A stretch of DNA of 64,000 bases, from assembly GCA_030144725.1 (NCBI GenBank), contig JASKMD010000001.1:2090721-2154720 (forward strand). Direction: 5' to 3'. The notes beneath the pieces are model-generated. The model ran no database searches. It was not told the DNA's origin and worked only from the letters and a program-made list of their open reading frames with translations. This document shows, in pieces, positions 30,601 through 40,831 of this stretch. Source of the DNA: Haematococcus lacustris. Lineage: Eukaryota; Chlorophyta; Chlorophyceae; Chlamydomonadales; Haematococcaceae. Position numbers and translations under genes: made by a program. Within the stretch, counting starts at the first letter, position 1; each line of letters starts with the position of its first letter.

Positions 30601-33600
30601 TGTGTGGGACGCCACCGACTGCCTCCCTCTGCCACAAAGGTGTGAGGTGTGGCATACTGCTGCCTTCATTGTGTGTACCTACATACACAGTGTGTGACTA
30701 TTCTCCTCTCCTCTTCTCCTCCCTCCACTCCACTGTTCGCCTCTGGGCTCGAAAAGATACATGGGCCTTAACGCTGTCTTGCTGGCATTTTCCGACTGGA
30801 CCTAAAAGCCACAGCCTGACTGTTGTTCAAGTATACAGCCTTGCATACAGTGCAGTATACAGTATACAGCCTTGTACTGTAGACAGCGTTGAATACAGCC
30901 TGCAGGCGTTCAGTCCTGCAGTGAGCTCCTGCACTTGAAGTCCAGGAGCTCAGACCTGCAGCCTGCAGGCGGAGGGGCCAGCCTGGGCGTGTGCAGCGGG
31001 CGTGCTGCTCAGTCACATGCCCTGGGCCGCTGCAACACATGCTTCCCTACCCTAACACCTGTCTGTCTGCCTGTCTGCCTGCCTGCCTGCCGCCCCTCTC
31101 CTCCCCCCCTGCCTGCCTTCCTGCCCCTCCCACCGCCAGCGGTGCAGCGCCAGCCAGCCCTTTTCCATCCCCTCTGAGGCCCTAGCCGCTGACCTGCACC
31201 CGCCGCTGCTGCGCCGCGCCCTCCCCCTGCGCTGCTCACCCGGCCCTGAGGGCTCAAGCTCTGGGGCTGCTGGCGGGACGCTGGCACTGGACCAGCTGCC
31301 TGTGCTGGGGTCAGTGCTGCCGGTGGTGAGTGTGTCAGAGCCATGCTTGCATGCTCTCCATGTGAGTCAGTTGGTGTGCATGGAACTCTGTTGAGAGGCA
31401 TAGGACGCCACATAGACGCCTCCCATTCCCATTCCATGCTGCCAGGCAGCATGGGGTGAAACTGTGAGGGGGCTGGTAGGGGGAGGGGTCGAGTGCAGGG
31501 GCGGGGGTAAGGGCAGGGGTAAGGGCAGGGGCAGGGGTTAGCAGAGATTTGCTTGCGGAGCTGAAGGCTAAACTGCTTGCTGCTTGCTGCTTTGGGATGG
31601 AGCTTGCTGCTTGGGGTCTAGGGAGTCAGACTAGGTATTAGACACATCCTGATCTCCTGCTAGGCAGAGTAAGGTGGCATGCTGTTTGGGTGGCATGGGG
31701 AGGAGGAAAAACAAGGATTGGGGGCTAGGTGTTGACTAAGGTATATGACCCCGCTTGATCTCCTCCTGCTAGGCTGCCTTGCAAGCAGTGCAGCAAGCAG
31801 GTGGGGCGGGTTAGGGTCAGGGTCAGAGTACCCTAACCCTAACCCTGACCCTAACCCTAACCCAAGCAGGTGGGGCTGGGCCCCCTGCCTCTTCCCATGT
31901 TGGCGGTGCAACATGGGCTGGCCTGGGGTGGGGGTCGGCAGGGGTGAGGGTTGGGGTTGGAGGCAAGAGGGAAAGAGGGGTAGGGGTAGGAGAGGGGTAG
32001 GTATAAGTGCGGGATAAGGTGCATGGTGTGCCTGACTCATGTGATGGGTGGTGCAATGTGTGATGGGTGGTGTGTGATGTGTGATGCGCAGCTGGTTCCC
32101 CAGCAGCTGGTCCACCCCCTGATGGTGCTGGGTGCGTCGCTCAAGCTCAAGCTGCTGGTGCTGGGAGCAGCGAAGGCAGGTCAGGGCAGCTGCTGTCTGG
32201 ACCTGCGTGTAGGGTGCAGGGCTGGCATGGATGGTCAGGTTCAACAGGGGGTGGAGTCACCCAGGACCAGGTCAGCTTCAACAGGGGGTGGAGGGGGTGG
32301 AGTCACCCAGGACCAGGTCAGGTTCAACAGGGGGTGGAGGGAGGGGGGTGGAGTCTGACCAGCATGCAACATTCTAAGATGTTAGATGTTGCCTGACTTG
32401 ACCGGCTTCTAACCCAACACTGACACGCTGTCCCTGCTGCTGCCGCCACCTCCTTGACCCATGCGTTCCAGGGCCAGGTGCAGGTGCTGGTGACCCCCCG
32501 CACCACCTGCTCTGCAGCCAAGGGGTTGCAGGAGGAGCAGCGCTACCAGGCCCGCCTGGCCCTGCACCGCACCCCACCTGCTGACCCCCCGCCCCCTCCG
32601 CCCTCTTACCTGATCTCACGTGAGATGAGCCAGTCACACCAGTCTGACCCCTGCACCCCCTGCACACCCTGGTCGCCACCACCCTGCACCAAGGCACCTC
32701 TGACACAACCCGGCCTCCTCCACCTGACCTTGGACCTGACCTTGGACCCCCTCCACCTGACCCTGACCCTGACCCTGACCCCCCTCCACCTGACCCTGAC
32801 CCTGACCCCATCCCACCTGACTCTGACCCTGACTCTGACCCTGACCTTGACCCTGGCCCCCCTCCACCTGACCCTGACCCTGACCCCACTCCACCTGACT
32901 CTGACCCTGACTCTGACCCTGACCTTGACCCTGACCCCCCTCCACCTGACCCTGACCCTGACCCCACTCCACCTGACTCTGACCCTGACTCTGACCCTGA
33001 CCTTGACCCTGACCCCCCTCCACCTGACCCTGACCCTGACCCCACTCCACCTGACTCTGACCCTGACTCTGACCCTGACCCTGACCCTGACCCTGACCCT
33101 GACCCTGACCCTGACTTCCCTCCTGTCGTCACCCTCTCACAGACGCCCCTTGTGGCCCTGTTTACATGCTCCAGCCAAACACTTCCTCGGCCTTGTCTCT
33201 CGTCTCTTCTTTCACCCACCCTCCCTCGTTTCTTATTTCACGCCTCACCTCCCTGTCCCCCCTCCCTGTCCTGCACTGCCTGCCTGGCCTGGCCAGGCGT
33301 GGTGTCAGTTGGGGAGGTCGGGGATGCTGAGGGCCCCCCTCCCCTGCCACCCACCTACTGCAGCCTGAGGGAGGTGCAGCTGGCAGCAGTGCAGCAGCCC
33401 CCTCACCCGGGACCCTTCCTGGTGCATGCCCGGCCCATTGGGTGAGCGGGGGCATAGGCAAGGGAGGGGTGGCTGGGGCTAGGAGTGGCGGGCGGGGTGT
33501 GTGGCGTGTGTTGTTGTGGTGTGTGTGTGTGGGGGTTACACATTTAGGTGTGGTTAGGTGTGGTTAAGCTGTGGCGTTCATGGCCAATGGCTGTTCCAAG

Positions 33601-35400
33601 CCGGGACTGTTGATAGAGCATGGATCACTGCTGTGCAGGCCTTTCATGGAAGTCTGTTCACTGTGCTCTTGCCTGTCTTGTGTAGGCAAGGAAGGGTTGA
33701 CGGAGGGAGGGGGGAGGGGCTGGAGGGCAGAGAGGGGGGGCTGATGCTGGATTTGGAGGGCTGTGTGTGGGGGTGGGGTGGGGTGGGGTGGGGTGCGGTG
33801 GGGTGGGGTGGGGTGGCTAGCAGGAAGTGTTGCAGCCAGGCTGGGTGACACAGGAAGGTGCATGGTGCTGCTGCACGCCGCCCACCTCACCCGCTAGCCA
33901 TGCCTGCTCTCAGCCGCCCACCTCATCCGCTAGTATAGCTCTGGTCACCAGCACAGTTGCAGCGGGCGCCACCTGCTGTTCCCAATGGTCCCCGCTAGCG
34001 GCTGTGTCGACACGTGTCCCTCATCCTGGCTAAGCACTTACCATGCTCTGCCCCACCAGGGAGGGGCGGGGCGAGCCCATGCGGGGTGGGCCACTGCAAA
34101 CGTGTTGAGCCTTGTCACAACACAATGCCTCAACTGACGGTCTGCATGGCTGAGTAGCAGTGCCATATTTCAGCTGTGTCGGGTTACATTGGTGCATGTT
34201 TGTCAAGCCAAAACGCCTTGTTGCCCCTCATGGGATTCAGGCAACAGTACAGCAAGCATGCTCACAACGCGACAGCCTGCCCAGCCTGCAGAGCGTGTGT
34301 GTGTGGGGGGGGGGAGTATGGGCTCAGGCGGTGTGAACCATTGCAACCCTGGCCAGCCAGCCCCGCCTTCTCAGCCTCCTGCCCCAGCTTCCCATCATCC
34401 ACGCATTGGCTGCTGATCAGCTTGGCCTGCTCCCGGCTGGCCCGGCCCTTACCACGTCCTGAGCAATGCTGCCAGTCAGTGCCTAATTTGGCTGTGCTGC
34501 CGGTCTGGTCTGACCTTCCCTCCTTTTGCCAGGCATTACCCTGACGACCTGGGGGATGCCCTGGTGCCTGTTTTGGACACGGCAGCTGGGGGCTCCCCTC
34601 GCTCCATGTGGCTGCTGAAGGTGAGACCCTTGGCACGGCTACACTACCAGCTGCAGGGCAGCAGCAGGCGAGCCCCTGTCACGCCCTGCACGGCTTGTGG
34701 GTGTCCAAGCAGCTGCAATGGCTCGGCAGGCCCATGCATTGCTGAATGAGCTGGAGAACTGGGACATCTATCCCAGCCCGCTGACCCGCCCCCACCAATA
34801 TGCTGGCTCCGTGCTTTCCTTTCCACATCATTTACATCACATTCACACATTCACACTTTACAGCCCAAAACTGTACACACCTAACACCCCTCACACCTCA
34901 TGGCTGTCAGCCCCCACCTCACCACACCTCAGCCCCTGCCACATCCCACCTGCCTCCCCCGCCTGCTGCCTCTGCTGCTGCTGCCGCACGGCCCTCTCCC
35001 TCTTTCCCAGGTGTTGCTGGAAGACGCCACAGGCCAGCTGGATGCGGTGCTGGCTGGCCCCGACGCCGACCTGTTCTTTGGCCCAGGGCTGTCCTCCGCT
35101 GACGCTGCAGCCACTGGCAGCGAGGCTGCGCCCTCTGGCTCGACCCCCTCAGGGCCAGTGGGCGGAGTGGAGCAGGCCAGGCAGGCAGGGGCGGCAATGG
35201 CGGCGGTGGTTGACAGGCTGAGGGCACGGCTGCAGGCCTTGGAGGAGGCGGGGTCCGAGCCTGGAAGTGCCGGGGCAGAGGGTCCGGGGGGTCAGGGCCC
35301 GAGGTGGGGCCAGTTCTGCCTGCAGGCCGCTTACTATGAGGCTAGCAAGGCGGAGGTCATGCATTCGTACCGCATCGTACGCTCAGTGTGCCAGTTGTAG
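27650..35400 (+). CDS. POT1: POT1 telomere end-binding protein (OB-fold)
   Basis: Binds the single-stranded G-rich telomeric overhang. OB1: exons 27650-27779 and 27886-27991, phase-matched, encode YQKIGAVL, then NVYVSVVSWDAPKKTAGTDF and SQTLYVCDPEE, then HLIVFASHRDLLP, the POT1 strand order. Next is a piece at about 28583-28716 (FWSLYPGPLHPEGKAG, PYSSASNTYR). A block at 30557-30639 (HLVLFVWDATDCLP) matches the conserved plant/animal FVWDGTD segment. Further exons: 31148-31325 (DQLPVLGSVLPV), 32472 to about 32620, 33297-33441 (CSLREVQLAAV), 34533-34620 and 35011-35400, which join in frame as VHARPIGHYPDDLG...SMWLLK/VLLEDATGQLDAVL. The C-terminus GQFCLQAAYYEASKAE...YRIVRS matches the family end; the stop is at 35398-35400. 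Exons between 28.0-28.58 and 28.72-30.55 kb are unresolved. Introns hold telomere-like repeats, CTGACC arrays and a Fanzor-like fragment. Confidence 0.9.
28446..28483. repeat. (CTG)n trinucleotide tract
   Basis: Ten consecutive CTG units in an unresolved part of POT1, just upstream of the exon at about 28583. Whether it is exonic or intronic is not clear. Confidence 0.85.
29800..29935. repeat. Tandem CCCCTGCTGA/CCCCGACCAA repeat
   Basis: Alternating 10-11 bp units inside the POT1 locus, most likely intronic. They produce a Gly/Ser/Val-rich shadow frame on the minus strand that I do not treat as a gene. Confidence 0.8.
31807..31865. repeat. Head-to-head telomere-like repeats in a POT1 intron
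   Basis: GGTTAGGGTCAGGGTCAG is followed after a few bases by about five CCCTAA or CCCTGA units, so G-strand and C-strand units face each other. It lies in the intron between the exons ending at 31325 and starting at 32472. Confidence 0.9.
32730..33116. repeat. CTGACC hexamer array with higher-order unit
   Basis: GGGTCA hexamers (CTGACC on this strand) are organised into a longer unit containing CCCCACTCCACCTGACT, repeated about five times. It lies in the POT1 intron before the exon at 33297. The open frame across it is an artefact of the six-base period. Confidence 0.9.
33930..34000 (-). pseudogene. Broken fragment of the Fanzor-like C-terminal module
   Basis: On the minus strand this reads IGNSRWRPLQLCW followed by a stop, matching RIGESKWRPLELCWW of the 23.75-24.3 kb gene and the 50.1 kb copy. 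It sits in a POT1 intron antisense to POT1. Only about 20 codons are recognisable and a stop interrupts them, so it is a decayed relic. Confidence 0.65.
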
Positions 35401-35800
35401 TGCTCAAAGTGTACATGGTGCATGAGCTTCACCTGGTGTGGCTGCTTGGCACTTGCTCATCAGCACAGCTTGGGTGGTGGCTAGGGTCAGCGGTGGCTTA
35501 GCTTCAGGCGGCTCAGCTTGGATGGGTGGCTCAGCTTAGTGGCTTAGCGGCGGCTGCGCTCAAAACGGCTGTACACTGAGCTGGGTGGCTATGCTGAGTG
35601 TGGATTGGAAGGTATCGGTGTGCTGCATGGTGGCTGTGAGCTTAGCTCGGTGGCTGAGCTTGGTGTGGATTGGAAGCTGGCGATATGCTCCATGATGGGG
35701 CTTGCGCATGGATGTGTGCGAACAACTCAACCACAGAGCATTTGATGTTTCTGTGCCTGCACGCTGGATGCCTATGCATCTTGGTACTCTAGTCTGGGTC

Positions 35801-35813
35801 TGTAATGCTGTAA
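35801..35813 (+). terminator. Paired TGTAA signals downstream of POT1
   Basis: TGTAA at 35801-35805 and 35809-35813, about 400 bp after the POT1 stop. The spacer 35401-35800 holds irregular GGCTNAGCTTAG-type repeats and no gene I can see. Confidence 0.5.
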
Positions 35814-35817
35814 CCTC

Positions 35818-35890
35818 ATGCTGCTCCAGGGGCTCCAGGGGGCATTCACGTCAGTGCCGCGGAAGACTAGGCCTGATGAGCTGCTCCTGC
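35818..35890. repeat. Dispersed 70-bp repeat, second copy
   Basis: Nearly identical to 15610-15685 (shared GGGGGCATTCACGTCAGTGCC and AGACTAGGCCTGA), in the same orientation, just after the TGTAA pair. Confidence 0.8.
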
Positions 35891-36119
35891 TCCTGAGCTG
35901 CCTGATGAGCTGTCTCGTCTTGTGTGAAATGTGTAATGGATATCACTTCCGCCTCATTCCGGTTGCCGGCACTCTGGTTGGATGGCGACCTGATGCACCA
36001 CCCCGCGCGGCCACTGCGCTTGGATAATGTTGCTGAATCCCGCAAATGTCGCGGAAGAAGAAACGCAAACGCCCCGCACAGAGTGCAGCCGGTAAGCCGC
36101 AAAGCTTGACGAAAGACTA

Positions 36120-37664
36120 CACAGTAAAGTGCCGAATTTGAATAGGCCTGTTTTGGCCGTTCTCCCGTTTTTGCCCTCCAATACGCACGCTTCCTTGCAT
36201 ACACGGTCGTTGGAGGTAACGAGGATGCTGTGAGTCGGTTAGAAGCGAATCATCGCGAACCGTCGGCTGAGATGTGGCTGCCGCCGGTTATGCCCGTTTG
36301 AACCCTACCGGCTGTTAAGGTTCCGGGTGCACTCGCGCGACAAGTTACCCGTGCAAGCGCAGCCCTTCTTGACACTTTGGTGGGTACTTAATGTAGCTCA
36401 ATTGGTCCGCTCCGGTCTACTGCAGCCGCTTGGCCGCGGACTCGCGTCGAAAATACTCTTTCTAAGCGCTCCAGGCATTTTATCGGCCTCATGTGCCCAG
36501 GGCCCACCGCACACCCCCACCCCCCATGGCCAAACCGACCACTGGTGCTTCTCGGCAGTCCAGCTTGGCTCTAGACAGCGCAGGCGAGATGGGCAGAAGG
36601 CTCGTGGCAGCTGCTAATGCTGACTTTAAGGTCAGGAGGGTCCAGCCACAGCCATCTATGGCAGCTGTGGCCTGGGAACATAGCGTTTCATATGCCACCT
36701 TCTACAGAGTCATGAAGAGGGATGGGGTGATTGCAAAACATGGGTGCCCAACAGCTTTGTCAGCTGTGGAAGAGAAGCAGTTGCGGGACTTGGTAGTGAG
36801 GGGCCAGCAGCAGGGTGCGGGTGTCACCAAGACAGCATTGCTTGCAGCCATGAGGATAACGCAATGGGTCACAGAGCGCAAGAGCAAAGTGGAGAAGCCC
36901 CTTGGCACAAAATGGCGTCACACGGCATTTAGTTACAAATAATTACGTGAAGCATACAAATATAAATCGATAACAATATATGTAGTGCGGCATCTGAGAA
37001 GAGCGTGCATTCGAGAAAAGTGGTTTATACCCCCATAACAAAGATAACATTCTAACAGCAGCAGCAGCCAGCATGGAGGGTGGGAAGCAGCAACCAGCAT
37101 TTAAACTCTGGACCCTGTTGGCTGTTGACTACGCAATGTTGCGTGTTGCAGCTCAATGGTCAGCCCAACCGCGGCCCAGCTTACGTTTTCCAGCAGAGGA
37201 TAGGTTCTATTTCAAGCAAGTGGTGGTTGCTGAGCCAGCCAAGAAAGCTGCTAAGGCCAGGAAGGGATCTTGCATGTAGCATGCTTGCATGTCCATGTGC
37301 AAGACTTCAAGTGCCTATGGACTGCCACCCGACAACGCTTTTAACGAGCTGTTGGCTTTGGTTAGAGCAGTGGGATGGGTAGCCGCTTCTACAAAAGTTT
37401 CGGTGCCAGTCTTTGTGAAGGTGGATAGAAGCACCGCCATATTCACATTAGGGAAGTTTCAGTGTGAAACATGGTTTTTGGGGGTAGGGTAACTAAATGT
37501 GTCATATCTTTGCAGCTGGTTGGCGGAAGGAGACGAACAAGGGCATTAGGAGAGATGTTATAAAGAGCTGCACGGCTATGTGCTTGGCTTTCACAATGGT
37601 ACCAGAATGGAGTAGCAATGCGCCTTCAACGCCTAAAGTTATTCAAATTCGGCACTTTACTGTG
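36120..37664 (+). mobile_element. Non-autonomous pogo-like (Tc1/mariner superfamily) element
   Basis: Perfect 25-bp terminal inverted repeats at 36120-36144 (CACAGTAAAGTGCCGAATTT onward) and 37640-37664, each flanked outside by TA (36118-36119 and 37665-37666), the target duplication of this superfamily. The 1545-bp interior encodes an N-terminal DNA-binding piece of a pogo-type transposase but no DDE catalytic domain. The perfect terminal repeats suggest recent mobility, presumably driven in trans. Confidence 0.85.
36526..36942 (+). CDS. Pogo-type transposase N-terminal fragment (HTH/CENP-B-like)
   Basis: 138 codons from an ATG in MAKPTTGASRQ. A psq-like helix-turn-helix region (SMAAVAWEHSVSYATFYRVMK) is followed by GCPTALSAVEEKQLRDLVVR and GQQQGAGVTKTALLAAM. 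These are the usual [G]xPTxLxxxEExxLxxxxxxxxxxGxxxTKxxLL elements of CENP-B/Tigger/pogo DNA-binding domains. The frame ends soon after, without a DDE domain. A second open stretch at 37073-37279 (FKLWTLLAVDYAMLRVAAQW) may be another exon or filler. Confidence 0.75.
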   Translation: MAKPTTGASRQSSLALDSAGEMGRRLVAAANADFKVRRVQPQPSMAAVAWEHSVSYATFYRVMKRDGVIAKHGCPTALSAVEEKQLRDLVVRGQQQGAGVTKTALLAAMRITQWVTERKSKVEKPLGTKWRHTAFSYK

Positions 37665-37689
37665 TAGGCCCCCCTGACGAAGCGACGCA

Positions 37690-39000
37690 GTGTGCACCAC
37701 GCGACACTGCAAGTCGCTGCGCGTGTGCTATGCCGTCCCATGTATGTAGGTGCTAGTGGCAGTGGGCAGCAAGAGGTAGTTGGAGAGCGGCGCCAGGTCA
37801 TCAAGGCTGCCATTCGTGGCCACGTGGAGGCAGCGCGGCCTGATCTCAGCCCAGCGCAAGTTAACGCTGTTGTGGCGGAGATGAACAAACGTCCTTCCTA
37901 GGGCAGCCCACTGAAGGCTTCCCAGCAGCAGGTCCAGCCCCAGGCCCCCCTCCCCCACCTGACCCAGCCTGCCCTCCCTATACTCACCCCCGCCTTGCCA
38001 CACGCAGCTCCCCCCGCTCTGCAGCCGCCCCAGCCCAGCTGCCCCCCCCAGTACAGCTCAACATCTGGGACCCACAGCTGCTGGCACAGATCAAAGATGC
38101 CATGGAGCTGCTGGCAACCGCCAGGGTGCATGAGCATCTGATGCGTGGTCCCCACCACAGCGGCATCAAGCTGCTGACTGCCGAGGTGGCTGTGTTTGAG
38201 CAGCCCAGCAGCACATGGCCGGTTGCCAAGCTCAAGGAGCTGGATGAGGTGCACCTGACAGGGGATGGTAACTCCCTCAACGCCAACGCCACCACAATCA
38301 GCACCAGCATCAATGAGTTCTACCGGCAGGCTGCTTCATCAAGTTGTGGGGCAAGGCTATTGGGGTGGTTGAGGGGGGGTTCAGCAAGAATGCTCAGAAG
38401 CATTTCCCCCAGTTGGTGCTAGGTAGGCTAGACTACAGCCTGCCAGACCGGGAGCACAGGTGGCGCCTGCCAGTCAATAGTGTGCTGCGACAGCCTAGGC
38501 GGGTGGCGGAGGTAGCCACGCATCGTAGGCTGCTGGGGCTGGAGGCCCGGTGGCTGGAGGGAGTGGACTCCATAGGGAAGGGGGGGGCAGGCAGGCTGCC
38601 CTTAGAAAGGAGGGTGCGCTATGCGCTGTTTGTAAACCGCGGGTTGGCAACAACATGGCACGTGCCCGCGCCCCTTCACCATGCTCCCCATGGTGGGGGT
38701 GTGGGCGCGGCACTTTCTCATCGATGACAGGGTGCTGCATGGCGTCCTGGCTGACCTGGGCATGTCAAACCTTACCCAGGTTGAGCCCAGGCCCAGGCCA
38801 GGTCCCAGGCTCAGGTGTCCCCAACTAACAGAAAATGACAGGAAACTGACCCCTGGTAATCAAAACGACGCCGCGTCTCAGCCACGTGGTTTCTATTTAT
38901 GTTTCGCACATCCCTGGATAAAGGACTCTTTCAGCTATGCGGTGCAGCTTGTAACATTAAATATTGTGCAGTGTGCTGGGTGCTATGGCGGCTCAAATCT
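37690..39000 (+). pseudogene. Frameshifted remnant of an unrecognised repetitive gene
   Basis: Consecutive coding-like segments in shifting frames: 37750-37901 (VIKAAIRGHVEAARPDL, stop at 37899-37901), about 38040-38330 (NIWDPQLLAQIKDAMELL), then from about 38330 in another frame (CFIKLWGKAIGVVEGGFSK). From about 38670 a third frame follows (PMVGVWARHFLIDDRVLHG, then QPRGFYLCFAHPWIKDSF). The switch near 38670 looks like one extra C in a C-run and the one near 38330 like a single-base change. Protein-like composition on both sides of each break suggests a once-continuous gene. I do not recognise the family. It borders the pogo-like element on its left. Confidence 0.5.
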
Positions 39001-39384
39001 TCACATTCAAATCCATGCACGTTTTGCTCATGCGGGCCTCGCCGCGAGAGACCGCCGCGACCGACGTGGCCCAGAAGCACCTGCGCACAGGGAGGCACAG
39101 TCGCCGCAGCCAAAACGGTTCACATGGCATGCCAAACCGATGTAACAGCGCCCCTCCACCCATGCTCAGAAATATGCAAGGTTGCTGCGATGCTTGACCC
39201 CTTCGTGAGCAGTACTGTTGGCCTGGCTACTCTGCAATGCCTCACAAGGTGTGTATGCCATTGCTATGTTACCTTCCTCGACATGTTGGGTCCGATCCCT
39301 CCCGCCCGCCCCCCGCTTGCGTGTCAAGCTCGTGTACAGCTCCGCTGTGGCCCCCTGCTGCTCAGATGGAGGGGTGAGCATGCC

Positions 39385-40310
39385 AGGGGCGGCACCAGCA
39401 CCAGCTGCCAGCTGCTGCCAGGGGGGGGCAGCAGGAGGGGTGGGCAGCCCAGCACCAGCACCAGCACCAGCACCATACTTCTGGCTCATACTTCTACACC
39501 ATACTTCTGGCACCATACTTCTGGCATTCTGGGTTGAGAGGGGCTGGGAGGGGGTGGGAAGGGGTGGGAGGGGGTGGGAGGGGGTGGAGGGGGTGGGAGG
39601 GGCTGGGAGGGGGTGGGAGGGGTTGGCGGGGTAGTGAGGGGCTTAGTGAGGGGCTTAGTGAGGGGCTTAGTGAGGGGCTTAGTGAGGGGCTGCAAGGGGG
39701 TGCGGTCCAGGCGGTCGGAGTAGGCTAGTCAACTCTGCAAGGCAGAGTCGGGTCACGCCAAAGTCAATTACGGCGGGCCTGATTGATGAACTGCCGTGCT
39801 TTCTTTTCCAGTAGCTGTGTCGTAGAGTTACGAACAGACTTGAAATTTCAGAAAGTCACAGTGGTCAGCTTACAACATGCCGCTTTGTGCAAGGAGGTAC
39901 TTTTCTGTGTGACTGGCGTGAGAGAGGAACGCACCTCCCACATAACCCTGCGCGTTTGATGCAATGTCCAGTTATCACTGGCCCCACGACGGTCTTCCGA
40001 CACCGCCTGCACCAATGAAAGGCTCGCGGAGCAAGCCTGGCGGGCTGAATTTAGATTGTACTTCTGGCTCGATAGCAGGCGCAGCTCCATCACTGATGCC
40101 GTTACATACCACTAGAACAATCGGTTGTGAGCAGCTGAGGTGTGTCCGCGCTCGCTTGCGCCGGCATGGACTCTGATGCAAGGATTAACGCGCCGCTTGC
40201 CAGTAGATGCGGAGTAATTTGCAGGTGCCAATGCAACAAACGCTACCGAAATCGGTGCACTTCGTAGCGAGTACTTGCATGAAGATTACCAACCCCATGT
40301 TGGGGACTCC
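39385..40310 (-). repeat. Dispersed repeat, copy 2 of an inverted pair
   Basis: Reverse-complement relative of 21088-21745, interrupted between about 39430 and 39720 by a simple-repeat expansion absent from the other copy. The outer boundary near 40310 coincides with that of copy 1 (CCAACCCCATGTTGG). About 40311-40831 holds no supported gene apart from a tRNA-like box near 40670. Confidence 0.75.
39535..39695. repeat. GGGGTGGGAG and GGGGCTTAGTGA simple repeats
   Basis: G-rich 10-mers (39535-39620), then five copies of a 12-mer GGGGCTTAGTGA (39625-39690), inserted inside the dispersed repeat copy. Confidence 0.85.
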
Positions 40311-40831
40311 TGAGCGTCACCTAGGCCATCAAGGCTGGGCATGCACAGCGGGACCCAGTCACAGGTCAGGTGCTGAGTAGTGGGAGTGGAAGCTGAGCAA
40401 GGGGCAGCTGAAGCATGACAATGGGCTCACCAAAGCCAAGCAGAACCCAATTGTTGTACTACGGTTGCCTTGAAACACCCCTACTCAGCAGTGTCAGCAG
40501 TCGAAACCAGGGCTTCAATGTTTGGTATTCTTATTCCCTCTATGTATAGCAGACATTCCGCATGTGGAGTGCGCCACTGTCAACTGAGTTGCGCTGTAGC
40601 AGCACGTGAGTAGTGGCAGCAGACAATCAACTCCTTTCCTTTAATAAACCTGACCTAATCCATTCCCGGCCTGGGAGTCGAACATGGAACCTTTCGCACC
40701 AGCAAGTAAAGAGCCCCACGATGCAAAAGCATAAAACATAGTAATATGGATAGCTGCTAAGTGTACTGCGGCGCTCCCAGCTGCGCACCGCGGACTGGCT
40801 CACATACGGCGTCCTTTGCGTGCCGCATGCT

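Noticed and set aside
32454..33368. Continuous 304-codon plus-strand frame across the CTGACC array in POT1
   Set aside because: Only its two ends resemble POT1, and a GTGAGA donor precedes the array. The middle is simple-repeat intron.
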